Shown here: piece by piece, positions 31,101 to 41,363 of the stretch | Position numbering within the stretch: the first letter of the stretch is position 1 | Layout of the letters: the number at the start of each line of letters is the position of its first letter | DNA from: Atriophallophorus winterbourni | Taxonomy: Eukaryota > Platyhelminthes > Trematoda > Plagiorchiida > Microphallidae | Direction: 5' to 3' | Length of the DNA stretch: 64,000 nt | NCBI GenBank assembly: GCA_013407085.1 | Contig: JACCGJ010000584.1 | Location: 1 to 64,000, forward strand | Notes under the pieces: generated by a model | Seen by the model: only the letters and a program-made list of their open reading frames with translations | Told to the model about the DNA's origin: nothing | Database searches by the model: none | Translations under genes and position numbers: made by a program

Positions 31101-34100
31101 GAAAACCGCAAGGAAGCTGTCATGCTGATGTCGCTCTACTCGTTCACGAAACTTGATTGAATGCATGTTCCATTCGGGATGTAGGCACCTCATCCCAGTG
31201 TGTCTGTGCTTACTCTTCTTTAGAATCCGTAGCTTTTTAGGATTTTACTTTTTCATGGTTGTGTGGCAATTAAGCTTTCGGTACATGACGATGATGATGA
31301 TGATGAATTTAAGGGCTTGTCAGAATCATCTTCGAGACGAAACAGTCTTTCCTTTTATCAGATTAGGCAAGATATTTGAATATTTGTATAGACTGATGCG
31401 GAATCCGTAGTCATGGGAAGAAAGTTTGCACTAAATCGGTTAGAGCAGTTTTTGGTAACATTTCGTTTCTGACACGGAAGATTCGTCATATCAAGGGTGT
31501 CAGTACGAACAGGGATTAGGTTCAAATTGCATTCATCCACCCACACCTAGGTTACATATGAATGAATGAATGTACAAGCCTGATCCAGGCAAAGTGCCGT
31601 ACAGTCAGAGACTGAACGTGGGCTGAGATACTGTCAGGTTGCCCAGGCCTAGACAGATATGAGAAAGAAAATAGAAAGTAGGTTACATATGATAAACAGG
31701 TGAGATCCCTCTGTGTACTTTATAATCTTTTAATTGTTCAGTTTGTGTGCAAGTGCGACCGATTTCCTCTCAACAACAAGCCTGCTTGGGTCATGTGCAT
31801 ACAAGGGGTCATACACGTTAATCTTTATCCGCTGCGGAACAGGACGCCAGATTGCGGAGATATTAGTCCCATCCACCTTGTTGAACACCAACCGATTAAT
31901 TGCAATCTTTCTTTTCAAATTCAAACTGTCGTTTTTGGATTACTTCCGTCACAAGCGCGACGTTTTCATGCTCCACAGCGTTTAAAACGACAAAAGAGCC
32001 CTATTCGCGAGGAACAATCACTCCCACAGCGCTCACAGCTATAGGCAGTACATGGTTGATCGGTGGCTGTTGCACGCTGACGGTGTTTTTTTAAGATCAG
32101 CTGCCGAGAGCAGTATCTGCTCTTCCGCTCGCAGATAACGCTTTACACATTACCCCTAATATGTAAACCAGCTTTTTTTAATGCATTCGTTACTTTGTCC
32201 ACCCACGATATGTTTAAGATACGGTGGGTGATTTTTAAATGGAAAGCATTCAGATTCCGTTTGTGTCTGGCGTGGAGGTGCAGGTTTCACTGTCGTACAG
32301 TAAAGCATTTAGTGCGCACGCGCCGTAGGTCATCGTCTTTGTCTTTACAGTCAACTTGCGGTTGCTCCAGAACGAGAGTTCAATCAAGACAAAATGGAAT
32401 ATGTTTTGTCAATCCGCTTATTAATATCCGTGTCTAGCAAGAGGTTATCCGCAATGGTCGAACCAAGATATGTGAAATCTTGTACTGGTTCAAGCTGACA
32501 GTTTCCCACAGTGATATGGGAGGCGATAGAGTCGTTTGATTTTGGTCTCGTTAATTCTGATTGTAAACCCAAAACCCATCTGAAAAGTATTAGCTGCCTT
32601 TAAAAGAGAAACTGAACGCTCTTTAGCAAAATCCCCCATGCCTCTTAAAAATCCTAATTTGTTTCAGAGGGACCTTAGGACTCTAAATCGAATCGTTAGA
32701 GAGGATCAGAAGACAGTGGCTACCAAAATCGCTGCAGACCTGAAGGAACCCCCCCACACATCATAGCATTGCTGTATATTTTGTGATCACATATGATAGG
32801 GTGTATCATAACCCTCTCTGCTTCAACCAATAGCTAATTATTATAGTTGTACCGTTAATACGTTTCCAGCCCCATACTTATCGATATCCTTGCCCAATTG
32901 TTTACTTTGTGTCCCAAAGTAAAGATAACGTTTGTACGTTTCACCCAATTTACTACTACTCATCTTCCAGACAGTTTGGTTTTCCTTTTATCATCAACAG
33001 ATTTGCTGTTTGATATTTACCTGGGGATGCTGGTTTCAATCACCGTCTCACTATGTCTATTTACTTGACCATTTCAGAAGCGTTTCGCCCGCGCAGCCGC
33101 CGGGAAGCGTAGAGCTGAAGGATGTGATTCATTGCGAATGTCCGACTCGGATGGTGAGGATGAGAATGACGGCGAAAACCACGGTCCCCCTGGAGGTTTG
33201 GTCACTATGAGTGACATCACTCGGCTGGCGAAGAGACCCAAGTTATCCAAAGCAGAACGCTTAGAGGCAGTCCAAGAAGGACGAGTTGGGAGAGAGAAGT
33301 ACGGCTACAAGGTAAGCATCGTTCGATCATTCTTAAATACTTGTCAGTAATCAGCCGCAATTTCATTCGTTTCTACACCTAAACTGAGAATGATCGCATT
33401 CATCATGAGGTATAAATAGAATGGTTTTTCCATAGTGAAGCTTACCCGGAAAGTGGATGGTGTGTTCGTTTTTTTGTTTATAATTGTTCTGTTTAACTTA
33501 TTTATTCGGACATCTTGTAGCAATCATTCTGAATCCCATTCACTTGTCTTTCTGAACTGACCTGGATGGAGTCGAAATCGCATTCGCGAAACTCGTTCTG
33601 TCTTCATCTAAATCACACCCGCACAGTCTCTTCGGCTATTCCTTTTTGCACAAGTGCATGCCGAAGCGAAATTCGTTTGTTTTTCTGTTTTAATTGATCT
33701 AAAACACTTATGCAAATCATCAATCGGGTTCACCCCACTTAACAAATTTTATCGTTGTAATCATTAAACTTACAAGCGAACCTTCTGGAACGGGTTGCTT
33801 TGCGATCAGTTTTACGCACAAGCAACACCGTGCTAAATGGTGAAAACATGCTGGAGTCTCATTGTCACTTTCCCTTTCTTATATCTGTCTCGGCCTGTAC
33901 AACCTGACATTATCTTCGCCCACGTGCAGCCATTAAATGTGCGCCATTTTCCTGTTTTCAGCCTCGTAATAATATCAATACCTTCTAAATATTTCCCGGT
34001 GAATTAATGAACACAGCGATTCCATTTTAGTACTCGTGTTTTTCTTTGTCCAGCTGTTGAGTTCTATAGAACTGGTGCTTTTCTGTATTATCATGATCCC

Positions 34101-35214
34101 AAAGCGCTAGAAGTCACATGAGTTCACACGTGTGTAATTGAAATACTGGTCCCTTTACATACTGCTGTTTTACACTGTGGCTCTGGCGACAATTTTATGT
34201 TTCACATGCTAATTGCTTCCGATGGTACTGGGAACTTTGCTGCTTCACATTGTTCATACTTTGCAACGGATGTGTTTCCTCTTACGCTTGTTGATGACTG
34301 TTTGCTCATTAAGGAAGTAGGTCCGATTTGGGTCACATTATAACGTACACAACTCTGTTGACTTTTGTACACAGACATCCCTTGAGTCTCTATGTACCAA
34401 CTCCATTTTCTAGCATGCATTTTTCCATTTTGTTCATCACTGAATAAATGTACATTTAACATTCTCGTTCCATCATTCACCGTTGTTTTGTTTGTCTCGT
34501 AGGAATGTTTGTTTGTTTGCTCACTTTTTGCGGTAATCGATTGAAAAAATTGATTCTTTGTATTCCTCTGTTTCGGGACATGCAATTCCCACTAAACTCG
34601 CTTTTTCGATGATAGGAAAGATGTGTAGTTTTCTTTCTGTTTGAAACATGTTAATGGATCGATAATTTTCTCCGCCACTACCGTCAAGATTACCATCTTC
34701 TCGGTCGGAAACAAAAGTTCATTGATAAGATCTATCGCTCATCTTGGTGCATGACCTATAGTGCTAAGATGCATCCTATTAATCGCTCTTGTTCGGTAAC
34801 TTTACTTGGAGATATTTGTGTATTGCTTTCATTTTTGTCCCAACTGAAGGCAGTTAAAGAGTTTTGTGATTGCGGTACATTCCACGACACTGTATTGCCC
34901 CGTTGAACTGCAATCTCATGTGCCTACACCGTTGTTACAGTATTGCAGCAACATCACTGAGTTTTTTTAAGAAGCTGGTTTTTGTCAATAAAATTATTGA
35001 AACCCATTTCCCTTATCTTTATCTTTAACTTTAATTGTTCCAGGTCAATCGCATGAATCCGCATGCATCCACGACGAATCGAGAGAAATCCAAGGGCAAA
35101 ACGTTCCAAATGATCAAGCACAAGGCTCGCCGCAAAGCCAAGCGCAGTTTCCGTGATAAACAAATCGCCCTACGCGATCAGCTCAAACACATGGTCAAAC
35201 ATATGCGGAATTGA
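15284..35214 (+). CDS. SDAD1: SDA1 homologue (SDAD1), 12 exons, 748 aa
   Basis: Orthologue of Sda1/SDAD1, a nucleolar protein of pre-60S ribosome maturation and export. Exons, each joining in phase with GT-AG introns: 15284-15355, 15394-15498, 15535-15816, 15857-16015, 16049-16135, 24459-24801, 26693-26751, 28222-28440, 29610-29874, 30053-30303, 33078-33311, 35044-35214 (TGA). The sum is 2247 nt, 748 codons plus stop; the human protein is about 690 aa. Collinear family landmarks are visible from end to end: KRDP near the N-terminus, IWND-like [13 protein letters not shown] followed by an acidic DSDSES tract, LIxx[44 protein letters not shown] and the C-terminal [18 protein letters not shown]. 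The start is ATG 15284, but the frame stays open upstream to an AG acceptor at 15261-15262, so a further 5' exon or a trans-spliced leader is possible. A candidate poly(A) signal AATAAA lies at 35612. The exon chain shows no lesion. Confidence 0.95.
16290..20312 (-). mobile_element. RTE-like LINE, copy 1 (near full length, degenerate)
   Basis: On minus: 5' UTR from 20312 (GGTTCCCAAGGTTGTCACAG), interrupted by an R1 element at 19471-20020, then endonuclease (18538-19320: [56 protein letters not shown]), linker (17964-18710), RT (17554-17907, 17145-17648, 16307-17167: [50 protein letters not shown]) and the C-terminal block [14 protein letters not shown], ending in an (AAG)n tail. The frames alternate through at least four small indels. 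It lies antisense in SDAD1 intron 5. Confidence 0.9.
19471..20020 (+). repeat. R1 element inserted in RTE-like copy 1 5' UTR
   Basis: Starts GTTACAAAGTTTGTCATAGC and ends CACACAAAAGTAAAAAAGTAA. Flanking duplication AGTATTGTGATTCTGT (19455-19470) and AGTATTGTGATTGTGT (20021-20036), one mismatch. About 550 bp, on the opposite strand to its LINE host. No protein is evident. Confidence 0.8.
20313..23490 (+). mobile_element. RTE-like LINE, copy 2 (inverted relative to copy 1)
   Basis: Starts inside the 5' UTR (AGGGGATGGAAATCCTGATT) exactly where copy 1 begins. Endonuclease 20509-21266 (broken near 20760-20890), linker to 21860, RT 21876-22865 (329 codons; [45 protein letters not shown]), a frameshift in an A-run near 22840, a TAA near 22924, a C-terminal part 23011-23476 with a 24-bp internal deletion, and an (AAG)3 tail at 23478-23487. 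Nucleotide similarity to copy 1 is very high across the whole arm. It is in sense with SDAD1. Confidence 0.9.
23650..23740 (+). repeat. S1 fragment (3' part)
   Basis: AAGACTGTGCAGTACTTTGC, CTGGATCGGGCTTGTGATTT, CATGCATCATAC: the 3' end of S1 in sense orientation. 23741-24458 holds no recognised element. Confidence 0.65.
24459..24801 (+). CDS. SDAD1: SDAD1 exon 6
   Basis: The 343-nt exon sits between ...CTGGTTAG and GGTGAGT. It opens with a lysine/arginine-rich linker ([14 protein letters not shown]) and continues into the conserved block [19 protein letters not shown], LIxRLVGLHK and [13 protein letters not shown]. It ends in phase 1, completed by exon 7. The preceding 8.3-kb intron is filled with LINE copies, and an S1 retroposon begins about 20 nt after the donor. 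Confidence 0.93.
24824..24957 (+). repeat. S1 copy, 5'-truncated, next to SDAD1 exon 6
   Basis: TTTCCTGTTTTTTCCTTCAT, ATCGGTCTAGGCCTGGGCAA, CCCACGTGCAGTCTCTGATT, then the tail CATACCATACCATATACAT. The 5' third is absent. It starts about 20 nt after the splice donor. 24958-26020 has no recognised feature. Confidence 0.82.
26020..26405 (+). mobile_element. LINE-B 3' end fragment
   Basis: The + strand reads [40 protein letters not shown] and a C-terminal zinc-finger-like [20 protein letters not shown], the standard end of this LINE group's polyprotein. It is partially frame-broken after 26332. It lies in SDAD1 intron 6. 26406-26690 is unassigned. Confidence 0.75.
26693..26751 (+). CDS. SDAD1: SDAD1 exon 7
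   Basis: A 59-nt exon, too short to stand out as an ORF, encoding [20 protein letters not shown] across its junction with exon 6. It is bounded by TTTTGCAG and GTGAGT. The SDAD1 family carries EVTKILLFAAQASH here, directly after QRFLQPHQR, which fixes the identity. Confidence 0.93.
26906..27150 (+). repeat. S1 full-length copy
   Basis: Complete in sense: GCACGGATGTGCAATCGTGC, GTGCGGTTAATATCGTGCTA, GCTGCATGCTGAAACACGCT, AGCCTGGGCAACCTGACAGT, GATCAGGCTTGTGCTTTCAT, tail CATACCATTCCATACCATCC. 27151-28221 is AT-rich intron with nothing recognised. Confidence 0.88.
28222..28440 (+). CDS. SDAD1: SDAD1 exon 8
   Basis: The 219-nt exon (73 codons, phase 0 at both ends) sits between TTCCCCATAG and GTAAAT. 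It encodes a family-typical block with [34 protein letters not shown] and RSLIRLFRM. The next residues, LNPNVLPRK, come from exon 9 at 29610, so the 1.17-kb intron between them is real. Confidence 0.93.
29075..29235 (-). repeat. tRNA-derived SINE, diverged copy
   Basis: The + strand holds CAGCAATGCACATCCTCTAC, CTGAGGTTAAAGTTGAACTC, CACACACGCCTTAGGATC, matching the order of the 58336-58520 copy (GCAGTGCATATCCTTTCGC, TGGGATTCGAACCCCTGACC, TCACACGCCTTAACG) at clearly lower identity. It lies in SDAD1 intron 8; the rest of 28441-29609 is unassigned. Confidence 0.6.
29610..29874 (+). CDS. SDAD1: SDAD1 exon 9
   Basis: The 265-nt exon after TTTTTTGTAG encodes [16 protein letters not shown], then the FVPGAEAL motif (YIPGAEVL in vertebrates) and a glutamate/aspartate-rich stretch ending GEEDEE. 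It ends in phase 1 at a GTTTGT donor. The acidic region precedes WIDV in all Sda1 proteins. Confidence 0.92.
30053..30303 (+). CDS. SDAD1: SDAD1 exon 10
   Basis: The 251-nt exon between TTCATTGCAG and GTGCTG completes the split Glu codon. It encodes [12 protein letters not shown], the conserved [13 protein letters not shown], and [25 protein letters not shown] residues that match the family's TSRVLTQEDFQKI. The intron before it is only 178 nt. Confidence 0.92.
30628..31300 (+). mobile_element. LINE-A copy with 5' fold-back
   Basis: Carries the RT C-terminal region (30640-31045: [40 protein letters not shown]) and the 3' region down to a (GAT)n tail at 31283-31300. The 5' 28 bases are an inverted duplicate of the segment just inside, forming a 26-bp-arm hairpin (30628-30654 / 30671-30697). 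It is in sense with SDAD1 in intron 10. Confidence 0.82.
31562..31678 (-). repeat. S1 copy, 5'-truncated, with 14-bp TSD
   Basis: + strand: (ATGA)n-like tail, GTACAAGCCTGATCCAGGCA, AGATACTGTCAGGTTGCCCA, GAGAAAGAAAATAGAAAG. The flanking duplication TAGGTTACATATGA is exact at 31548-31561 and 31679-31692. Only the 3' half of S1 was copied. Confidence 0.9.
31930..32640 (-). mobile_element. LINE-B fragments
   Basis: The minus strand shows RT-distal sequence near 32384-32572 ([38 protein letters not shown]), as in the 56219-56545 copy, and near 31940-32060 the C-terminal zinc-finger region (a [14 protein letters not shown] stretch, CXXC followed by His). The part between is shortened, so an internal deletion is likely. 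In SDAD1 intron 10. 32641-33077 is unassigned. Confidence 0.65.
33078..33311 (+). CDS. SDAD1: SDAD1 exon 11
   Basis: The 234-nt exon (78 codons) after ACCATTTCAG and before GTAAGC is rich in basic and acidic residues. It contains [20 protein letters not shown] (LRDIERLHKKPK in vertebrates) and [12 protein letters not shown]. The 2.8-kb intron before it holds a LINE-A fragment, an S1 copy and LINE-B fragments. Confidence 0.92.
33826..33975 (+). repeat. S1 copy with internal deletion
   Basis: ACACCGTGCTAAATGGTGAA, AACATGCTGGAGTCTCATTG, TCTCGGCCTGTACAACCTGA, GCCCACGTGCAGCCATTAAA: S1 order with parts missing. It is in SDAD1 intron 11. The remainder of 33312-35043 holds no recognised element. Confidence 0.75.
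35044..35214 (+). CDS. SDAD1: SDAD1 exon 12 (C-terminus and stop)
   Basis: The 171-nt terminal exon after TTGTTCCAG encodes [19 protein letters not shown] and the very basic tail [20 protein letters not shown], closely matching the family's C-terminus, then stops with TGA at 35212-35214. A weak ATAAA-type site follows soon after, and a full AATAAA is at 35612. Confidence 0.94.
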   Translation, partial: VNRMNPHASTTNREKSKGKTFQMIKHKARRKAKRSFRDKQIALRDQLKHMVKHMRN

Positions 35215-36867
35215 ACTGTGAGAGTCATCCTTGTACAATTGCAAAGCGACCACATAAATCTTGTCTTCTTGATGTTCGTGTTTACTTGTGATTTAGGATA
35301 TGCATGCCCGGGGGTCATCTACAGCTAGATGCTCTGCTCTCGAACGATAATTTTACTTCACACTATTTCTAATAATTGTTTGTGAGTAGTCTGTAGTAGT
35401 CAATTGCCAAGCATACTTGACGTGGTTCAAGTAACCAGCGCCCATTACAGTCCACAGCTATTTCTGGTAGTTGGACAAGATCACTAGTAACATTGCCGGT
35501 TAGATCAGAACGGGGAGTGTGTCGCCATTCGATTATTTATTGCACACGCGCACTATTAAAATACTTTCTGGACTTTAAGCGTTTTACCTCGATCTACACG
35601 ACACATTGGTTAATAAAACGACAAACTTCTCCTAGCAACCTTGTTATAAAAAACAAATTTTAGATTTGCGTTGTTTAAGACTCAATCTATTTCTGTTGCT
35701 CCTCTTGGAGACTATCGTAAGGTTCGATTTGCCCAACCTTAAACTGTCCCTTGCCTTTGCGACCGAAAGTGGACGACGTGAGATTGAGACGTATTTTACC
35801 GAGACATTCTGTTCTTGTTTTCACAGGAGTTGATCGAACGCTACTTTCTGGCAAATTGAATTAGTTATTTGAAGTCGTCAGTGCTGCAATGCGTCCGTTT
35901 TTCCATCCAGTGGTTCAATCATTCTCTAGCCTTCAAGACTGGTTTCTAATAAGATCGAAAAAGTTTTATTTGTCTGCGTCCTTCATTACTCTAACGCGTT
36001 GATTTGCTGATGCCTCACCGGAAATTTATGAACTTGCCTGTAGTTTCACACATACGGGCTTCGTTATTTTCAATTTCAAACTTACGCGAGACTATCTGCG
36101 GTATAACTGTCAAACTCAAAATGTGCCATTAGCCGCCTAAGACCCCGTGAATACATTGGCCGCCCCAACAACAAATCTGATTCTGGTTGCATTATAATCA
36201 CCCAATTTACTCACCTAATGCAACAGCTTTATTAAGTCAACTCCCCACAACTAAGGTGTGGGTACGTAGAAAATGCTCCTCAGCTTAAAATAATCGCAGC
36301 GCTTTCTTATACCTGGTTCGTGCCAGATTTGTGTTTTATGCATCCGATACAAATTGATAAAATTGCATTTTTCAGCGTTCAGTGAGACAATTATCGGATC
36401 GTTTTTATGTGAGCCACGCACGTTTTTTTGAAGGGCCGCATGTTTGACAGGCTTGATCTACAGGCTATTCTACAAAGTATTGATAAAATTTGTTATCGCC
36501 TACTGTTCAATCAAATTGTTTTGCGAATTATAACCACAGTGTGCATTTCCAAATAACCACACGGATTAATTAGACTATCAATAAGTCATCGGGTCGATTA
36601 CATTATAATTGACAGAGTATTTAGAGTTCGTTTTTTTCAACAGCCGTTTATTCCGCGATTGTTAATCACACTTCAGTGTACACAATTGCATGCAAAAGTT
36701 GTTGCCTTTTAATGCCTACAAACGGAGCAGTGATTGAACATATTTCGAAACGCCGAAAGTTATCGAAAACCTGTCATCGTGCACTGTATAGACAGCGGCG
36801 CTTGTTGTAGCTAAAGTTACCCTGCTATTTCACAATTGGGTTTGAGCGATTTATGATGAGCAATGTT
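35215..36867. other. SDAD1 3' flank, no further gene seen
   Basis: Presumed 3' UTR with AATAAA at 35612, then AT-rich intergenic sequence. No ORF with recognisable content and no known repeat. Confidence 0.6.
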
Positions 36868-37007
36868 GCCGGGAAATTGGCAGGCAAGTTGAATAAGTTT
36901 GCACATAACGGAAAGAAATTTGTATTCAATCGGTTAGAGTCGTTTTGGGGTATCGTTTCACCTCAGACGCTGAAGCTTCGTCAGACCAAGGATGATAGCC
37001 AGGACAG

Positions 37008-37247
37008 GTATGGTATGGTATGAAAGCACAAGACTGATCCAGACAAAGTGCCGTACAGTCATAAACTGCACGTGGGCTAAGATACTGTCAGGTTTCCCAG
37101 GCCTAGACAGATATGAGAAAGAAAATAGAACAGGAAATAGTAGTGAGACTCCAGTCTGTTTCAGCATGCAGCTCACTACCCGTGGCCAATAATTTAGTAC
37201 TGTGTTAGGCGGACAGCACAAATTACTGCGCGATTGAACATCCGTCA
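37008..37247 (-). repeat. S1 full-length copy
   Basis: GGTATGGTATGAAAGCACAA, ACTGCACGTGGGCTAAGATA, CCCAGGCCTAGACAGATATG, GAGACTCCAGTCTGTTTCAG, CGATTGAACATCCGTC. All S1 blocks are present on minus. 37248-38255 is unassigned. Confidence 0.88.
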
Positions 37248-38255
37248 GGAGAGGGAACATGGCAAAGTGGTATTCCACCCACCACTTCTTTTTTGACCTA
37301 ACCGCTGGGCAGTCTAGGTAAGCCCAGGTGGTGTCGATCCAACTAAGCAATACCAGGATCAGCGGTCGATTTTCATAATATGGTTGAATATAAACAAGGT
37401 TATACTTGTATGCCAACTATTATATAGGGTTCGTACAACAAACCACGATGTTCAGACACTGAATCACAAAGTGATTCTTGGTCAAGCACTGGAGGCGCTT
37501 ATGGATGACCAAAGTAATGTGTAAGGGATGGGGATGTGAGCAACACATTACTTTGGTTGAATATAATTTTGGTTCGAGATTAAGACGCGAATGTCCTTCG
37601 AGCTTGAGTATTCAGTCGGGACATTTTATCGATACTGAATCACACCAACATCACTATTGAATTGAATTGGCCATAAGATTTATTCTTCCTCATTTTCTCT
37701 TCATTTCTGACCCCATCTTAATTCATTCGTTGAAACAAAATTGTACTAAATATTTTAATAAAACCAACTGTCCGTGGCAAGATTGTGCCTTTTATTCTGT
37801 GTGCAGAATCGCGTGTTGTATTTCAATAATTTGATTACGCGCATTGCACCTTCATAGAAAACGTGTTTAGTCTGCTTTTCCATTCGGGATAAACTTTAGC
37901 CAGATAAGAACGTGCTTCCGTGTGTATGTTTACCCGTCCTTGTGGTGAATGTTTGTTCGCACCTTGGATCGCTGAAGGCACGTGTCGGTTTAACTATCAG
38001 CATCGATGATTTTGTTAATTTATATTTCTGATTTTGATGAATATCACGTTTCATAATGGACATCGATAGCTGTTGTCCAGCAGAGAATCGCATTGATTCT
38101 GTCGAAAGACTGTGGTACTCAAATTTGTTGAGACGAGTCATAGACTGCAGATGAACGGTGTTCAAATATGGAACTTTAATCATCTCGAGTGAACCATTTC
38201 GTTTATTATCTTTTTATGCGCAGTGATTACTTAACACAATGTTAACGACGTTTGT

Positions 38256-38487
38256 ATGAATATGTGTAAAATCTCAAGCTTGATCCAAGCAAATTGGCGT
38301 ACGGTGATAGACTGCGCTTGGGCTTTGGTACTGTCAGGTGTACTAGACCCAGACAGATATAAGAATGAAAATGGTGCTGGCAGTTAGATTTTAGTGTGTT
38401 TCCGCATGCAGCTCAGCACCGGTGCAATCCAATTTAGCAAGATTAGTTGTGTGGTAGTAAAGTACTACATAATTACACATCCACGCA
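38256..38487 (-). repeat. S1 copy, strongly diverged
   Basis: TCAAGCTTGATCCAAGCAAA, GACTGCGCTTGGGCTTTGGT, GTGTTTCCGCATGCAGCTCA, ATAATTACACATCCACG: all blocks in order but with many substitutions. One of the oldest copies here. Confidence 0.75.
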
Positions 38488-39639
38488 CAGCGAACGTCGA
38501 GAGTATTCACTATTTAATTCTATTAACTTTCATCACCACTTTCGGAGTTTCAGTGGCTCGGAATGGCTCTCTTCCTATTACACGAATGAGTTTTTATCAT
38601 CACGTGGAAATGGCTTCAATTTTCACTTCTAAATTACTCATAATAGTACCCTCAATATATCGATCTAAAATTTCATATAGCGAGGGCGAGTCATCTATAC
38701 CGTTATACCAAAAACACACATTCCGACTGAAAACTCGTGACAACGCCAAATGATTTACAAGCTTTTCTCACGTGTATACAAAAATTTGCAGTAACTTGAA
38801 ACATGTTTAAGTCACACACACTGCACTTTATTTATAAACAACTGTAACTTTAATTGAATAAAACCCGCGTGAAATTATTTTCCGTTATCGCACGAAATCC
38901 AATTGCAAAATAAGGGTGGTTTCGAAGAGTAAGTAAAATGTTTAACGTGATAGAAATTCTGAGTTTGTAGGTTTTTCTAAAGTGTACAAAAGCTTGTTAA
39001 GAATCCGTTTAGAATCACGGGACCGAGATGCGCCAGTTTGATCGGGGTTCACTTGAAATGTCCACGATCACAGTTGTAACTCGTTCCGGATCATTTCATA
39101 TACCTCCTGTTCAACTCGTATAGATGTGTCATGTAGCTGTTCAAAATCAAATTGAAGATTGACAATGTTGTAGCTTTTGGATAGTTTTAAGGGATTGACG
39201 TATCCAGCTTTTAAATGACCGATTCATTGAAGTAAAGCAATGAAAGCAATTGTAATGATCAGTTCGGGGCATGCTCTGCTCCGCTACACACCACTTACGG
39301 TTTGTGACTGTTTGCCGTCTTTAGGTTAACAGTATAAAATTTGTTATTGATCCCTTAATAGAGTCATACATATTATCGAGAAATAACCGGGAATCTATTT
39401 CACATGTGGTAACCGCTCAATAATACGGTTTTGCATGTGAACCGAGGAGGGCTACTTTGGGACTAGTGATTGCTCCGATTGTTAGGAAACAAGTCCTACC
39501 TGACTCGCAGGCTCAATGCCAAGAGCTTTCATATTTATTTTGCCAACGTCGTCCTAGCGAAAGCGCGGGCTGCACGGATTGCATGTCAAATCTTATCGAT
39601 TGTTTTGGTTTTTAGTCATGTCATAATTATCTTAACCCG

Positions 39640-39935
39640 GCGCTTTTGCTGTAGAGTGAACAAGCTCTGTAGACCGGCTTTAGAAAGCATATCCGCATTT
39701 CATTCGGTTCATCCGCGATATGTTCGATATGCGATAATACTTCATAAATTGAAATCATTCAGATTCCATTGGTGTTTTGCATCAATAGCCCAGGTTTTAT
39801 TTACATGCGCATGCACTGCATAGCATAATCTTTGTCTTTGCGGTCAGCCTGGGGTCACCCCAAACACTGAGTTCAAATGGGCCAAGATGACAATTGCTGT
39901 GCCAATCCGTTTATCGATCTCGGTGACTAGCTAAA
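39640..39935 (-). mobile_element. LINE-B fragment, old
   Basis: Collinear with 32195-32440: GAAATCATTCAGATTCCATT vs GAAAGCATTCAGATTCCGTT, then ATCTTTGTCTTTGCGGTCA vs GTCTTTGTCTTTACAGTCA, then CAATCCGTTTATCGATCTCG vs CAATCCGCTTATTAATATCC. Coding frames are lost. 38488-39639 holds nothing recognised. Confidence 0.55.
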
Positions 39936-40502
39936 GGTTTCAGACCGAGATTGCACGACTGTGCGAAAATGTTTGCGATTATCGTAGCTAAATCTATCAT
40001 CTAGCACGCAAAGTTGAGGTATAAAGTGAATGCTTAGTGTTTTCAGAGGTTCCTCCTTCGAATTGAAATCGAGTTCGAATTCCATTTGATAAACGTATTC
40101 TGCTTAGAATTGGTCTCCAGCGAAACTCTCATCTCACATTGTGAACGTAACCAGAAACAAAATGTGTTGTGTAGTTTTTTAAACAATGTCGCTTTTATCC
40201 TAATTTGTGCAACATAATTCTTTTTGTCCCAAGGTATTGCCATAACAACTGTTTTCTCATCACCTTCACACGATTCTAATCTTTTCTGTATCGTTCCAAT
40301 TTTAGTATATGTACCGCCGAAGCGAATTCGTGAAACCCGCACTCAGCACTCAAATACAGTGTAGGAAACTTTGAAGCCACTTTTGGACACGATTTGTTTA
40401 ACCAATTTGTTTTATCACACTTATATCCAAAGTACACAGAGACGCTGTTAATGGCACGGACTCGAATAAGATATTCACATTTTTGTACGTTTCCATCACA
40501 CC

Positions 40503-40575
40503 CGGTTCGACCGATTTCGTGCTGTTTGCATTCTTCAGGTAGGAACCGTTCATTATGTGTTCGACCTGACACATT
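40503..40575 (-). ncRNA. Hammerhead-like relic
   Basis: The minus strand has CTGAAGA (40532-40538, fits CUGANGA) and GAAA (40515-40518) separated by ATGCAAACAGCAC, then TCGGTC. A GGTC cleavage-like site lies upstream but the stem I region is longer than in the intact copy and poorly paired. Confidence 0.5.
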
Positions 40576-41160
40576 CGACGTAACCCGAGCGTAGGATCGA
40601 ATCCAGTTTAAAAGATTTTGTTTACGATTTTCAATCGTGCCGCATCTGCGCTTCGCCTAAACTGTTCGATATTTTTGTGATTTATCTTGGCACAAATCGC
40701 TGAGCAAAAGCTGTACGCTGAGGCGATATACGGTTCGAATAAGATAAAAAATGTGGGTAATGTAAATCAATGAAACGTGAATGAGATAACGTGTACCTTA
40801 CAACTGAATATTTTGAAGTCTTATCAGTTAGGAGTGGGATGAGCTATTTGTGCATCTTTCAAAGCTGTCAGACAGCAGACTGTTCTGCACAAAATTGAAA
40901 TGTAGCTTTATCTCACTATGTTTGGTCATGGTTTGCAACATGGATTGTAATGTTCAAACAGCACACGATTGTCTGCGCTGATGTGATCTGCGCTTATACT
41001 TCGCTGTCAACTTTATCCTATTTGAACTCAGTAATAAATGATGATTCAAAATGCTGTCATATAGCCTTCTTATATACTGAACCACAGTGTTTAAAAAATA
41101 ACAAGGTTTTCAAAACCCAATTTTCGGTGCACCATTTCAAGGCTCACCAAATCCTTTATT

Positions 41161-41215
41161 GCCGTTTCCATCTGATGATGAACAACAGCCAGAAATCGGT
41201 ACTGGATTGTAACTG
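41161..41215 (+). ncRNA. Hammerhead-like relic
   Basis: CTGATGA at 41172-41178 and GAAA at 41192-41195 with a 13-nt spacer containing AACAACAGCCA, then TCGGTACTGG. The upstream half aligns to the 41364 ribozyme (shared ATCCT and TCC blocks) but the cleavage-site UH and stem I are lost. Confidence 0.5.
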
Positions 41216-41363
41216 CGGAGTATTTGAGCGACACAACATGATCGTGGGTTTAAACACTATCTACATGTGCTTGGGCACATGTGATTGATAAGGTTGCTCA
41301 TACCAACTTCATCCAACAGCGGCATACATGCGCGAGTTGTTTTCCATTCTTTTGCTGTGGATC

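Noticed and set aside
34202..34585. 127-aa minus ORF in SDAD1 intron 11
   Set aside because: No recognisable domain, no splice or promoter context; length is compatible with chance.
40276..40572. 98-aa minus ORF with several cysteines
   Set aside because: It overlaps a hammerhead relic, and the related repeat at 44.8 kb has stops in the same frame. It is repeat sequence, not a gene.
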